Positions 1 through 11,322 are shown, numbered from the stretch's first letter. The stretch is DNA of 64,000 nt from Setomelanomma holmii (GCA_010015745.1 ML978265.1:1-64000), one strand, 5' to 3'. Program-made: numbers and translations. The notes: generated from the letters alone by a model not told the origin.

Positions 1-231
1 AAAAGCTCGTGCGTCCTCTTCAAGTATCCATTGTACGAGGAAGTCCTCCTGCTCTGGAGTCAATCTTTGTTGGTATACGTGGCTGGTCTGGCTGGTTTGT
101 TGGCCTCTCATCCGGGCAGAGAGCGTGGCCCGGGGGATCGCGTACGCCTTCGCAGCAGCCCGTTGGCTAGGGAAAACACCAGAGTTAAGATTTTCAATAG
201 CTGCTTGGATTGCTGCTTCACGTGCATCCAT
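1..231 (-). mobile_element. Truncated 5' end of a pogo/Fot1-type (Tc1/mariner superfamily) DNA transposase
   Basis: Reading the minus strand from an ATG at 231 to the window edge gives 77 codons with no stop. The first 45 residues form a psq-type helix-turn-helix (AAIQAAIENLNSG, then SQRAAAKAYAIPRATLSARM). They are followed by the start of a CENP-B-type HTH (LTPEQEDFLVQWILEEDARAF, broken by the window edge). This is the N-terminal DNA-binding half of fungal pogo/Fot1 transposases. The DDE catalytic domain would lie outside the window, so activity cannot be judged. I did not find a terminal inverted repeat in the 400 bp upstream. No stop codon or frameshift is seen in the visible part, so this copy may be fairly young. 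Confidence 0.8.
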
Positions 232-694
232 TTTAGTTGCGTGGTTGTGGAGATATCGCGAGCGTTGAGTGAGTGGTTGAATTCTGCGCGATGGCTCGGA
301 ACCGGGGGTGGCTCGAAACCCCGTCAGCTAGCTTAGCTCTTGCGCTGGTGTTGTTCTGGGCACAGCGGGTCGGGACAGCAGGTTTGCGCAAGCGCCGCGA
401 CGCAATCGAGCATCAGCATCCCTGCAACTCAGCTACCAGACCCTCGACCCGCTGGTGATCGTCAGCAAACGCCTTTACCATTGGATGCCACAACCTGTTT
501 GCGCCACACACACACTGGGATATGATATCATGGGGGTCCTGAAGTACAGAGGGGCCTGCTCCGGCTTTCGAGGCCGCCATTTAAGCTGTCTCACAGCAGA
601 GAATTGCCCAATTGATTCCACGTCATTCAGCCCTCCAGACAACAGTAAAAGCACTCTCTGGCCTTCATAACCTGCTCAAAACCCGTCAGACACC
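232..694. other. Gene-free stretch between the transposase and the first gene
   Basis: No supported coding region. It should hold the 5' end of the transposon on the left and the promoter and leader of the next gene on the right. Short open frames here are overlapping and lack coding character. Confidence 0.5.
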
Positions 695-2366
695 ATGGAT
701 CCAGATCCACGCGTACCCGCGAAACTACAGAAACGAAAGAGCCGAGAACGACAGGAGCTTGCAATGTCTGGCGGACTAAGTGGTCAACCAGCGAACTCTT
801 CGCGACCCATGGGTAATACGACCGACGTCTCCTCTAATGAGGACAAGAAGAAGTCGAAATTTCGTCTTTCGAATCCGTTCCACTCCAAAGACAAGGACAA
901 GGAACCTTCCAAGAAGGATCCCCTCGAGACCAAGGAACATAACCCTAAGAGAGACACTCTGGATACCAATGCAGACTCAGCCTATTATAGTAGTGAGCAT
1001 AATACCAGTGCAAACCCAAGTTTTGCGAGTAATACACGTCGAGCCTCTGGAGACCCATTGCAACAACCACCTCCCATCTCGCAGGCCCACCCCTCGACCC
1101 CACCGCCCCAGCAAAGCAGCCTTGCTCCGCCTCCAGCCCACTCTCTTCAGAACCGGTCGAGTCATGAAAACATCTCCAGAGAGACCTACCGAGATGCTGG
1201 CACAGGCAACATAGTGACCACCACGACAACAGTAAGTGCCGTACAATCATCGCACACATAGTATGTGCTGACCGCGAACCTCACTAACAGACAACGACTA
1301 CAACGACTACCACAACCGGACCTGGCGGTAGCACAACTGTAGAGCAACCAGTTGGACACAATGGATCAGGGGGTGCCAGCATAACCAATACATCAGGCCC
1401 GAGCCCACCTTCGCCCATGCCACCTCTACCTGCAAGTCAACAACCAGTACCAGCTCTGACTCCTCAGACCTCGCATAACGATATCAGTCCACAGACGCAT
1501 CCGATCCAGCATCAGACGCAAGCGCCGCCGCCGCAAGTTACAATTCCTGAGAACTCGTCGCCTCCAATACCACAGCGGAACAACATCAGGAATCGCTTGG
1601 AGCTAGATTCAGTCTCGCCGGCGATCCAGCGACCAAACCCCATGGACGCACCAGTCAGCCCAATCACACCGAGCAGTCCCAGCAATCGAGCTAACTTCTC
1701 GTACCCTTCTCGAGCACCTCCACAAGGCGTGCCCCGACAAGTGCCTGCTCAGCTGCAGCCAGGGATGCAGCCAGGCCACCAGCAGCCGACGCCACAGCAG
1801 TGGGGTGAGAATTGGAATCAACAACAGCATACCGGGTATGATAATGAGGCTAGCCGTCCAGTTCCGTTCCGAGCAGGTCATACTCCACAGCCGCAGCAGC
1901 AGCAGGGTCTAGCTGAGAGGAAGCCCACGATAGCGAACCTCAAGGCAGCGGCTCATGGCATACACGTAAGTCTTAACCCTTATCCTCTGTACTCACGACA
2001 TCATGCTTATCTCCTCACCTACAGGGCGCAGGCGAAGCCCTCCGCGGCACCTTCAACAGCTCCATCGACCGCCGCTTCGCGCCTGCCGACTCGTTCGTAC
2101 ACACCAAGAACCAAGCGACCATCGACGCCGGACGCGCAGAAATCGAGTCGCAAAACTTCGCACATCGGCCACGGCCACCTGCTGCGGATGCGCCACCAGT
2201 ACCGCCGGTGCCGAATAAGACAGCGTACATGGGCCCGCCGATATCTGGCAGCCAGTTAGAGGGGAGTGGAGGCGGGAGAGGGGGTGGCAAGTTGAGTGGG
2301 TTGATGAAGAAGATGAAGGATGGTCCGATGGCGAGTAATCGGGATGGGACTGTGGGGACACACTAG
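695..2366 (+). CDS. Low-complexity Pro/Gln/Ser-rich protein of unknown function, 517 aa
   Basis: Three exons: 695-1231, 1291-1965 and 2025-2366. Both introns are 59 bp, phase 0, with GTAAG donors and CAG acceptors. The start at 695 has a good context (CACCATGG); a second in-frame ATG at 764 is possible. The N-terminal third is charged (KKKSKFRLSNPF, repeated KD/KE). A polythreonine run straddles the first splice junction, and the middle is rich in proline and glutamine, so most of the protein is probably disordered. The only segment that looks conserved is near the C-terminus, across the second junction (LKAAAHGIHGAGEALRGTFN, then SIDRRF and QATIDAGRAEIE). I do not recognise a named family. 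Splicing is well supported because it removes stops in both introns and keeps this conserved segment in frame. Confidence 0.8.
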
Positions 2367-2698
2367 ATGGGTAACGTAGAGGATGAGGGAAATGCGTGTA
2401 TACATGTTATGAGAACATGTTGACAATCCCGAATGAATTGACGTTGGATCATTCGTATATGAGCATCACACTGCACTTGCGACGCCATATTAGCACAAGA
2501 AATGCTTCATTTTCGTGCTTTTCATGCGTCGTTGACTGGCGTTTCCGTAACCTTAGACCCTATGCGCGTCTCATACGAGAGCCACAATTTGCGGCTGCAG
2601 ATGCCCATTGTTCACTGGAATTGTCCATCTTCCCATAGACGCGGACTCATAAAGTAAAGTCGAGCCACCAGATCATTCCTCCCATATCCTGGTCTCCT

Positions 2699-3533
2699 CT
2701 ACGCTCCTTCACTCATCCTCAGGCGCTTGATAGCCGTCGGGACCGCGAAGAATCGTCTCACGAATATCGGGACGACCAAGCCAAGAAATATACCAAGTAG
2801 GCTTTTGCGAAGGCCACCACGAGCGTGATTGAGCGGGCCTGAGCAATGTTAGAACTAAATTGCGGTTCAGCGCATCGATAAGGTACGTACCGACGAGCTC
2901 GCGCTCTCCGATGTGGAGGTGCTTGCCACCCTTAAAGCCCTTCGGGGGGCGTTCCTTGACGTGACCAACGTGGTTGTAGGCCAGGTACTTGGTGACCTTG
3001 GCGTAGCCGGCGGCATGGTTAAACACATAGCAAGGGTATGCAAGAGCTCTGGCGATGTAGATGGTCATGTCGGCATCGGCCATGCTGGTGTCGTACCAGT
3101 TGTCGAACCACTCTTTCAGGACAACCTTGCCATTCTTGTCCTGATGCAGGTCCCAGTAGCAGATTGCGTACCACAAACCAAGCAGCGAGATCTCCCACAG
3201 ACCCAACTCTTGCATGCGCTGTTGACTCAGACCCTGAAGGCGAGCCAGCCAGACCAGGGTGCCTTCCTTGTCGTGAAAGTTGTCCTGCGAGTTGGCATCA
3301 CCCAAAGTGATCTCCGTCTTGTCGTCACTCTCGTTAACGAGCGCCTGGAGGTAATCAGACTTGTTACAGATATCCGCAGGGACAAGGATTTCGGTGACAT
3401 GCTTGGAGCCGTCCTCCTCGACAGTGCCAATGACGGTGATGGCGAGGTCGTTTGTTGCTTCCTCGGATAGAATGATGTCTTGATCGAAGACCAGAGATAC
3501 AGTTGTACCCTTTCAGGCGACGAGACCTGGCAT
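2699..3533 (-). CDS. BTB/POZ-type protein with an early in-frame stop or unresolved 5' end
   Basis: Minus-strand frame open from about 3512 down to a 52-bp intron (2839-2890, GTACGT donor, CTAAC branch point, CAG acceptor), then a final exon to a stop at 2699-2701. The sequence resembles fungal BTB-domain proteins of the speckle-type POZ group: a degenerate N-terminal domain, LWYAICYWDLHQD, ALAYPCYVFNHAAGYAKVTK, and after splicing LNHARGGLRKSLLG. The C-terminus has a hydrophobic stretch (LLGIFLGLVVPIFV). The only upstream ATG in this frame with a strong context (GCCGCCATG, 3531-3533) is followed six codons later by TGA (3513-3515). Either a further 5' exon exists with an acceptor near 3510, or the gene carries a nonsense mutation. 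No ATG occurs between that stop and the body of the gene. Confidence 0.6.
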
Positions 3534-3720
3534 GGCGGCGATGCTTCACTGACTCTGAGTATCACGACCGCTTGAGCAGTGGTGAAGAGTCGAGTTGTTG
3601 CCGGCGGACACTGCTCGAGGCAGGAGCTCGGCTTGGCGTCGCCGCTAAAAACACGCTCCCAAGTGACATATGGGCGTAAAAACCGCCTGTTCGTCTTCAC
3701 TTTCATCCCTCACTTGACAA

Positions 3721-4373
3721 CAAGGACAACGCAATCGTGAGTCCTTTGGTGAAGTGAACATGATGCACGCGGCATGGCTTCAAAGCAAGAGAATGAACAT
3801 GTGGAGAAGAATATGTGAAGAGGAAAGCAGAGTCATCAACTGAGCCCTCGGCTCCCAACGAGTGAATCTGCCAAAGAAACGAGATGTAATGTCTGCGCGA
3901 GTTATTTTCCTCACGTAGAGGCGAGAAGGAGGAACACCAGTGACCATTAAAACATGTACGAGGACAGCTTATTGCAAAGACGGAAGCAATTGACCAGCCG
4001 GTCGACTCGTGGCCTACTTTTGAGCAGAAAATGCTCAGAATGCAGGGTGGAGGTGCTCTATAAGATACCCATTCTTGTCTATGTACACGGACTATGATAG
4101 GAGAACAATTGCTGATGATTTCTCCATGAAGATGAACAACACAAAGCCTTAGCGCGTAGACTTGTATCCGTAGCCTGAAGTCCTGAGCGGGCGAACATAC
4201 CTAGACGTGAACATATAGAGTGGTTGGGATGAATGTATAGAAGAGACGCGGCGACCCCAGCGTCGGCGTGTCGGAACAAAGCCGCATGCAAACGATGCAA
4301 ACTCCGCCGCTAAGCATCGACTGATCTCATTAATAGCAACCTCGAAGCATTCATTCGCAACACAAATACAAAA
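3721..4373. other. Intergenic, divergent promoter region
   Basis: Lies between the BTB-type gene (minus) and COA1 (plus). No coding region is supported. It presumably holds the 5' sequences of both genes. Confidence 0.5.
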
Positions 4374-5094
4374 ATGCCACCTCCACGGATATTGAATACT
4401 CTATCGAGAGTCCGGGCCCAGCCCCAATCGCAATGCCTGCGGCGGATAGTAGCGACACGCTTCGCATCAACCACACCACCAGCGGTTGATCCTTCACAGC
4501 CAGTCGTCCCATGGAAGACACCCACAAGCGTCTGGTCGCCCGAGAACCTCATACCACCACCCAAAGATGGCGAAATCCTCATGGAGCGACGACCAAATCG
4601 CGAATTACCACCGTACGCACCCCACCGGCCCAGAAGACTCTTTCGTAGACTAACAACCCATCAGCGTCCCACCCTTCATATCCCGCCAAGTCCTCAAAAC
4701 CTTCCCCATCTTTGTGCTCGCCATGATAATCACCACGGGCGCCTTCTTTAACTACCAAAAGCAAGAATCCTCCGTCGTAACCTCGACTCTATACGCGCTG
4801 CGCACCAACCCCGCCGTGCGCGACACGCTCGGCGACGAAATCTACTTCGCTAGCAAGTACCCGTGGATCAAGGGCGAGATCAACCAGGTGCACGGGCGCA
4901 TTGATATCAAGTTTTGGGTCAAGGGGACGAAGAGGCAGGGCGAGGTGAGGCTGAGGTGTAGGAGGAAGGGGAGAGGTGGGTTGTATTATACGCAGGAGTG
5001 GAGTTTGACAATGGAGGATGGAGAGGTGATGCAGCTTTATGATCCGAGTGGGAATGCGATTGATCCGTTTCAGGATCCGATTGGGGAGGAGTAG
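4374..5094 (+). CDS. COA1: Cytochrome c oxidase assembly factor COA1, mitochondrial
   Basis: Exons 4374-4612 and 4665-5094 encode 222 aa. The 52-bp intron has a CTAAC branch point and TCAG acceptor. The N-terminus is rich in Arg, Ser and Thr without acidic residues (RILNTLSRVRAQPQ, RRIVATRFAST), a typical mitochondrial presequence. One membrane span follows at about residues 91-108 (FPIFVLAMIITTGAFF), then the family core (ESSVVTSTLYALRTNPAVRD, LGDEIYF, INQVHGRIDIKFWVKG, WSLTMEDGEV). COA1 acts in the inner membrane in early assembly of the Cox1 module of complex IV. Length and topology match the fungal family (yeast about 197 aa). It is convergent with the next gene. Confidence 0.88.
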
Positions 5095-5535
5095 AGGGCT
5101 TGTGATTAGGAGACAGGAGGGCTGCAGACTCGCTGAGCATGTAGGGCGAACTCTGTGCAATAGACAAGAAGTGTGGATGGAGAGCTTAGCGGTACTAAAT
5201 AGTAAGTTCTGGCAGCGAGACGCATGGAGAGGCATAGTCGTACAGGCGATCGCCGTACGACTGACATGTATATATCTGTACACCACCACATCCTGTACAA
5301 TACGACATTAACGAGCGCACAATCCATGAACGTCAACGGTATATATTGCCGTACTCTCTATGTACTCATGACAAACGAAAGGCCGGTCCTTCAACCCGCG
5401 TGGTATCAATGTTTTCCGCAACGCCGAGCAGCTTAAATATCTGCTTGATGCCGCCAATAAGACATACTCATAGGAAAGAAAGTGGTATCACAAAGTGTTC
5501 ATCCACGCACATATCCGCAAATCTACGCCCTCGGC
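5095..5535. other. Intergenic region between convergent genes
   Basis: 3' flanks of COA1 (plus) and the membrane-protein gene (minus). No supported gene. Short open frames on both strands overlap one another and show no conserved features. Confidence 0.5.
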
Positions 5536-6642
5536 TCAGATCTTGTCATAATCAGCCTCAGGCCTGCGCACACTCGGATGATGCGCCAAATTAGGCTTGA
5601 CGAGGTGCGCGAATTGCGGGTTGACGTTCAGAGGATACGAGATCTCAGGAACGTGTGGAATCTCCTCTTCCTCTTGGGCTTGTTTGCGCTGCCAGAAGCG
5701 CTTCTTCTGTGGCTCGCCGGATGTGGTTCTCGAGTAAATGGATGACGCGGGCCGCATAGGCTTGGCGGGTGATGTGCTGTGGTAGCTGGGAAGGAATGAC
5801 TGCCTGGCGTTGCGGAAGGCGCGGAGTGGGCTGAAGTCGAACTGGCTTAGGCGGTTGGGATTGTTCTCCTTGTTTGGTGAGGCGACTTGTGGAGAGCCGC
5901 AATTGACGGGAGGAGTGCCCATGCGCATAGGTGGTGTGCCGCCAATGTTGGTGCGTGAAGAGCTGCTGCCGGTGTGATGGGTGTTGATGGTGAACGCCTT
6001 ATGCTTGGGGTCATATTGGGATTCTGCGTCGATTTCAGAAAGAGTCATGGCGCCGCGAGCCCGGACGGCACGAGCTGTGATGTTGTGGGACTTGTCGCGG
6101 AAGACGAAGCTCTGTGAGGTATTAGTATATCAAGAAGGAGGATCGGGAACAAGATGAGCGTACAGCTACGACGTTGAAGAAGCCAATCACGATGGACAAA
6201 ATGCCAGAAGCAACGAGCAGGCGCCAGAAAGGCAGAGTCAGCGATTTTTGGCTTGTGGCTTCCTTGTTCATGTTACCGAGCATGTTGAGCCCGATAGCCA
6301 TCATAGCACAGCCCAATGTCACGAAGCCATGCGAAGGGCTCAGAAGAGGCCAATTGCGAGCGAAGAAGTTGCGGAAGAGCGAGCATTCTGAGATAATGAG
6401 GAATAGGCCTGCGATTGCGGTGATGATGTGGCTGCAGGCGTCAAAGAAGAAGAACTACTTCCTGTTAGAATCCCTCGTTGCTAAGGGGCTTACGAACTCA
6501 CTTTGGAGACAATAAATGTCTTCACAAGCATGACTACGCTGCTCGCCACAACAGATGCGAGTGCAATGATGTTCAAACCACGAAGAACGTTGAGAATGAT
6601 GTAGCCTGGTCCAGCCAGATGCTCGGCTGACAGAAGTGCCAT
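5536..6642 (-). CDS. Four-helix fungal membrane protein (DUF7598-like), 335 aa
   Basis: Exons on the minus strand: 6642-6502, 6454-6164 and 6111-5536, with introns of 47 and 52 bp. The first exon gives a hydrophobic N-terminus (MALLSAEHLAGPGYIILNVL) that continues into the first span. Three more spans follow (FFFFDACSHIITAIAGLFLI; GFVTLGCAMMAIGLNMLG; LLVASGILSIVIGFFNVVA). Between them lie WPLLSPSHGF and LGNMNKEATSQKSL, segments I associate with a conserved family of Pezizomycotina membrane proteins annotated as DUF7598; that family name is from memory and unconfirmed. The C-terminal half is soluble and polar, with FWQRKQAQEEEEIPHVPEIS. Function is unknown. Splicing is well supported: each junction keeps frame and joins hydrophobic segments. 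Confidence 0.82.
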
Positions 6643-7900
6643 TTCGAGTATGTAGAGATTGATTGAGGTCGGTTGAGTGGATTGCAGTTGGTATTGATAT
6701 GTGATGAGCTGGCCAGCAGTCGAGAGCGCGTCGAGCGAAGGAATCAGAAGATCGAGGGGTTGTGAGTTAGAAAGTAAGGTTTATGCAGTTAAGGAATAGA
6801 GGGAGGATCCCACGCCGAAAGGCCTGCTCGCTCGACAATAGCAACAATAACGAACAATAGAGACTGAAGAATAGGGAAGAACACTCGAGGTGAAGGGGAA
6901 CCTGAGGAAGAAAATCTACTTGACCCATGCCTAGCCCAATCTACCAATGTCGCGAACATAGCAACAGCCCCAGATTAGGCCCATCGCGCGGGGTCCCTTC
7001 ACTTCCACGCCATCGAGTGGCCCAGATTACTCGGTCACTGACTTTGCGCCAGTGCTACGTCCGGCTTGAAACACGAGACGTGCCCCCTCGAAGGAGTTTA
7101 GCACCACGTCTACCGACATGGACAACGCAGCAATTGGTGACTGGACCTGCTTTCCCGCCCGCAGAACTGCGTCCCGGGCCCTAGAATCTCGGGCATCCAG
7201 ACAATGAGGCGCGGTTTGGTCGACGTGTGGCAGTCGCGTAGTGATTGGGTGGGAGCGCTTGAAACACGCTCGGGAGCGCGCATGGGTGCTGTTTCAGATC
7301 TGAAAATGGACGGATGCGCGCGGCGATCTGCGAGCGGCTAGAAAGCTCCGACCCTCGCCCGTCAACACTCTATTCTCCGATGTGAAGCGCGACTGCGACG
7401 CGACTGAGGGACTCTGTGATCCTGTTGTCCTGTGTGTTGAAGGTAGGGACGAAGCGGCGTGTGGGTAGGCTCGGAACTGCTAAGCAAGGGCATGTTAGCA
7501 AGTGTGATACCTTATGGACATCTTCACTTCACGTCAACACCTGGGCAGTCCTTTCATATCTGACTGTGCCGAACACGAGCCGTCGACGAGACGGGAGATG
7601 CAGAAAGCTTGTATGAAATCGCACGGACCGATCTACACCTTGTCACGTTACATATCATGAAGTGTTTGCAAGATGATGATGCTGACGGCCTTCAAGCAGA
7701 CTATGGAACTCACAGTAAATGGGGTATATTGCTACAAATGTCTCTTTTCATATCGCAATCCGACCATGATCGTATACTTACAAGCATAGAAGATATATCC
7801 AAAATTCAGGTCATCGCGCCAAACGCATCATGGAGCTCGTGATTGGCACAATCGTTGCCAAGCGCCTCTTCTTAAGAATTAAAGCATTGAAGCGACCTGC
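6643..7900. other. Gene-free stretch, 1.26 kb
   Basis: No supported coding region. The left part should be the promoter of the membrane-protein gene at 6642. The rest lies next to two broken genes and may be degraded sequence, but I recognise nothing in it. Confidence 0.4.
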
Positions 7901-8422
7901 TCACTTTTCCAGAACATTTACGCACGCCATCACAGATTTCTCGAGCTTCCAGCGCTCTCTACGTTGGAAAACTTTGCGAGCCCATGCCAAAGCTTCCTCG
8001 GTGTCGCCATCGCCCACACCAACGACTTGCGTTGCGCCAGCTACGCCACCTTTGACTAGCTGCCATGCGATCATGAACGCCTTCCGCGCATATAAAATTA
8101 TCCGTGGTGCTTCAGAGTCGACGTCGGTCATTGAGTCCAGATAGCGCAAAAAACAGTCCACATAAGGCTGTATCGATCGGGCAATGTTCGACTCGCACAA
8201 GACTTTTCGACAAGGCGCAAAGTGAGTAAGCTGGTCTATCGCAACATCTACGCTATTTACTACATGCCCGTATGCGATGGTGACCACAATTGCATCCCAA
8301 TCATTGTGGCTTCCCAAGTTGCTTCGCATAGAGCCATGTGGTTCGTGGACTCTGGACTAGCTGTTGGCTGAATAAGAGCACTAAGCGCGAGCAACGATGC
8401 TCTTATTGGGTCCAGTCACTCC
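7901..8422 (-). pseudogene. Relic of a fungal regulator-like gene (C-terminal fragment)
   Basis: A 142-codon minus-strand frame ends at 7901 and has coding character (DWDAIVVTIAYGHVVNSVD; APRIILYARKAFMIAWQLV; GVGDGDTEEALAWARKVF). It resembles the C-terminal region of fungal Zn(II)2Cys6-type regulators, but no DNA-binding domain is present and that match is a judgement from memory. Just upstream, another frame encodes a plausible continuation (DPIRASLLALSALIQPTASP, then ESTNHMAL) that joins the main frame only through a one-base shift near 8330. A TGA at 8416-8418 lies in that upstream frame. The fragment therefore looks like the remnant of a longer gene with at least one frameshift, transcribed away from the broken acyltransferase next door. 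Confidence 0.5.
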
Positions 8423-8641
8423 ATGGACAGCATACCAGTCATCGTACTCCACCCTGAGATCTCTCGGGCGCTCAATGTAAGAAATTGGGTGATGTTGATA
8501 ACGCCGAATGGGTCGAACGCCGGTATGGAGCCAATGTCGCCACTAGAAGTCAATATTTGTCGCACAGCATCCGAGTACTGGATCAAATGTTATGCGTGCC
8601 TCGAGCATACGAACGAACCTCGACACATCAGATCTCACACA

Positions 8642-10188
8642 ATGGCCTTTTTCCAGCGGCTGTTTCAAGGTTCTCCCTCGGAAGTCTCAACCACGAGCGC
8701 TGAGGATGACGATATATACCCTGTACACATGCTCGATGGCACCAAAACACTCTCAAACATCATCGTGACGTGGACACTACGCTCCAACGATGTTGTGGAT
8801 GCGGATCATCTTCATTCATCCCTATCAAAACTGCTTGCGATCGGACACTAGGAAAAAGCAGGAGGGCGGCTGAGATTGAAGGTACGTCTCGCATGAAACG
8901 CCTTTCATTGCTTTTGATGGATTCTTGGAATATTATCTGCGTCTTAGGATAATGGAGATCTCGAGATCTACGTGCCACGGATCTTCACAGCGCAAAGACC
9001 AGCTGTATCTTATAGCCATCGATCTATCGACACGGCCATTGAGGACCATCTCATGGCAAGAGGTTTACCTAGAGCTACAGAAGTACCCTCATTCCATGCC
9101 AATCCACGAGACTTTCGAATGTTTGCCGTTCGAGAGGACGTACCAGCATCATTGCAGGACTTTCTCGCCGGAGACATGCCTATGCTAGCCCTTCACATCA
9201 CCTCCTTCAGCAACACGACTCTAGTCAGACTTTTGTGGCCGCACTTGTTGATGGACGTGATAGGCCAACAGGCCCTAGTCCGAAGTTGGTCTCTTATTCT
9301 AGCTCCCCGAGAAGCAGAAGTTCCTCCGCTACTAGGTTCGCGAGAGGATGTTATGATTGCCACGCCTGCCGATGCCGTTGAGGAAGAGTACGTTTTCAAG
9401 CAGCATCGGCTAAAGGGATGGTCCATGGCAACATTCGGCTCACGTTTTGCATGGGACGTGCTATGGAACCGCTTTGTCGAAACACGCACCATTTACCTTC
9501 CAAAAGCAGCAGTCTCGAAAATGCAGCTCCAGCCCAAGACTCCCTGCCAATTGGAGAAGAGACAAACAAGAAGCCTTTCATAAGCCAAGGCGATGTCCTG
9601 ACAGCCTGGGGTATTCAAGCCCTAGCTACATCCCTCCCACAACCACGACCCATAACTGCCCTCCACGCTCTGAACGCACATTTCCGACTCTTATCCTTGA
9701 TCAATGCACCAGGCGTGTACATCGAGAACATGGCAGTCGCAGCATTCGATTTCTTTGACGCAGACATGGCACGCGGCCCACTCGGTCCCATTGCGCTCGC
9801 AAGCCGGCAGCATCTCATGACACAAGCCACCGAGCCGCAAATTCATGCCTATCTGCGCGAAATACGCAGCCAAGCTGGCAGCGGACGCGCTGATCCGGCG
9901 ACGATGCTTTACGGCGATCCTAATGCTGTGCTGATGCCGTTTACGAACTGGACAAAAGCTGATTTCTACAACACCAATGTCATTTACTTCAGTCCTGCGG
10001 TAGTGAAGAAGGGGGATGGGAAGCCGGGTGCGCTTGTGTATCATCATGTGATTTCGATAAGGGCAGGTGCGAGTGAGCGCAATATTTTGGTTGTGCTGGG
10101 AAAAGATGGGGGAGTTGGGTATTGGGTAATGGGAAGGCTGTTGCCACAGACTTGGAGCAGGATCGAAGAGAGTTTGAAGGGGGTTTGA
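8642..10188 (+). pseudogene. BAHD-family acyltransferase pseudogene (nonsense codon plus frameshift)
   Basis: The sequence covers a whole BAHD/trichothecene-3-O-acetyltransferase-type enzyme. Exon 1 (8642-8881) starts with MAFFQRLFQ and contains HMLDGTKTLSNIIVTWTLR. A 66-bp intron (8882-8947) follows, then exon 2 with YVPRIFTAQRPAVSYSH and the catalytic HxxxD as HLLMD near 9242-9256. Two lesions are visible. Codon 70 is TAG (8849-8851), placed between LLAIGH and EKAGGRLRLK where relatives have Trp, so TGG->TAG. Near 9530-9545 the reading frame shifts by one base (AVSKMQLQ in one frame, AQDSLPIGEETNKK in the next), after which the rest reads open to 10188 (TALHALNAHFRL, KADFYNTNVIYF). BAHD enzymes transfer acyl groups from CoA to hydroxyls or amines, often in secondary metabolism. 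Confidence 0.82.
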
Positions 10189-10319
10189 ATATCGCTAACG
10201 GTTGGCATAAAGACAAACGCAGAGGTGGATGAAGTATTGATGTATTTTGAAATCTCTAGTATACACTCATGAAGTCGTGGACGCTATCACTCTCTCCGGC
10301 CTTGCTAACGCACAAATGC

Positions 10320-11322
10320 TTAACCGCTGACAATGGTACCACCGTTCGGGTGCAACGTCTGTCCGCTAATCGAGCTGCTGTCATTGCTCGCCAAGAACAC
10401 GAAGCAAGTTGCGATCTCGCTGGGCTGCGATGGACGTCCAATGGGTGCGGTGAACTGCTTGATGGCCTCGTCGTTCATCGTTGCTGGGATGAGAGGAGTC
10501 CAGACCGGACCTGGTGCTACGGCATTGACGCGGATGCCCTTGGAGACGTACTGGTTTGACAGCCCACGGGTGAAGGCGATGATGGCGCCCTTGGTTGAGG
10601 TGTAGTCGAGCAGATCTGGTCGGCCGATGTAGGCGTTGATGGATGCGTTGTTGATGATGGTCGAGCCCTTCTTCATGTGTGGAAGAGCGTACTTGGAGAG
10701 GTAGAAGAAAGGATGGATGTTGGTGTTGAAGGTGTGTACCCATTGGTCCCTGCTTACTATTAGTGTCTGTGCTTTAGTCTCTGAAGCATGGGGATTTACT
10801 CAGAAAGGTCCTTGATATCCTCGACCATCATTTGGTATGCATGGTTGTTCACCAAGATATCAATACCGCCCATCTGCTTCACGGCTTCGTCGACAACCTT
10901 TTGACAGTTCGCACGGTCCGTCAGATCCGTGGGGTATGTGTAGCACTTCGCGCCCTTCTCCTCGACAAGCTTGACAGTCTCCTTGGCGTCATCTTCCTCT
11001 TCAGGCAGGTATGCAATAAAGCTGTCGGCACCCTCCATGGCGTATAGAACTGCAATTGACCTTCCAATGCCGGAGTCACCGCCGGTGATGACGGCCTTCT
11101 TGCCCTTCAGTTTGCCCGCAGCTTTGTAGAGCTCGCGACCGCCATCGGCTGTGGGTAGGTGGTCGACTTGCGGGGGCGGGTCCATGACGGTTTGCCATCC
11201 AGGGACTTTTTGGTGCTGAACTTCGGGCTGGAAGCCTGTAGTCATTGTCAGACCATGCTATTTGATGCAGAAAGAAGCTGCTGTTGCCTACCCTGCTCGA
11301 ATGCTCCTTTGTTGGAAGACAT
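10320..11322 (-). CDS. Short-chain dehydrogenase/reductase, YghA-like, 298 aa
   Basis: Exons on the minus strand: 11322-11292, 11235-10800 and 10749-10320; introns of 56 and 50 bp. The first exon encodes only MSSNKGAFEQ. The N-terminal extension (VPGWQTVMDPPPQVDHLP) precedes a Rossmann fold with the glycine motif TGGDSGIG at residues 61-68, then ILVNNHAYQ (the NNAG position with His in place of Ala), the catalytic Ser in INNASINAY and the YxxxK pair in DYTSTKGAI. The C-terminal segment GIRVNAVAPGPVWTPLIPAT and ISGQTLHPNGGTIVSG is typical of the long-N-terminus SDR group related to bacterial YghA and general stress protein 39. The substrate cannot be inferred. Probably cytosolic, NAD(P)-dependent. 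Confidence 0.9.

Noticed and set aside
8352..8415. Inverted repeat (AATAAGAGCA / TGCTCTTATT with outer CTGGAC / GTCCAG) that could form a hairpin
   Set aside because: It lies within sequence that still reads as a coding relic on the minus strand (LLALSALIQP), so it is probably a chance palindrome and not a terminator or transposon end.
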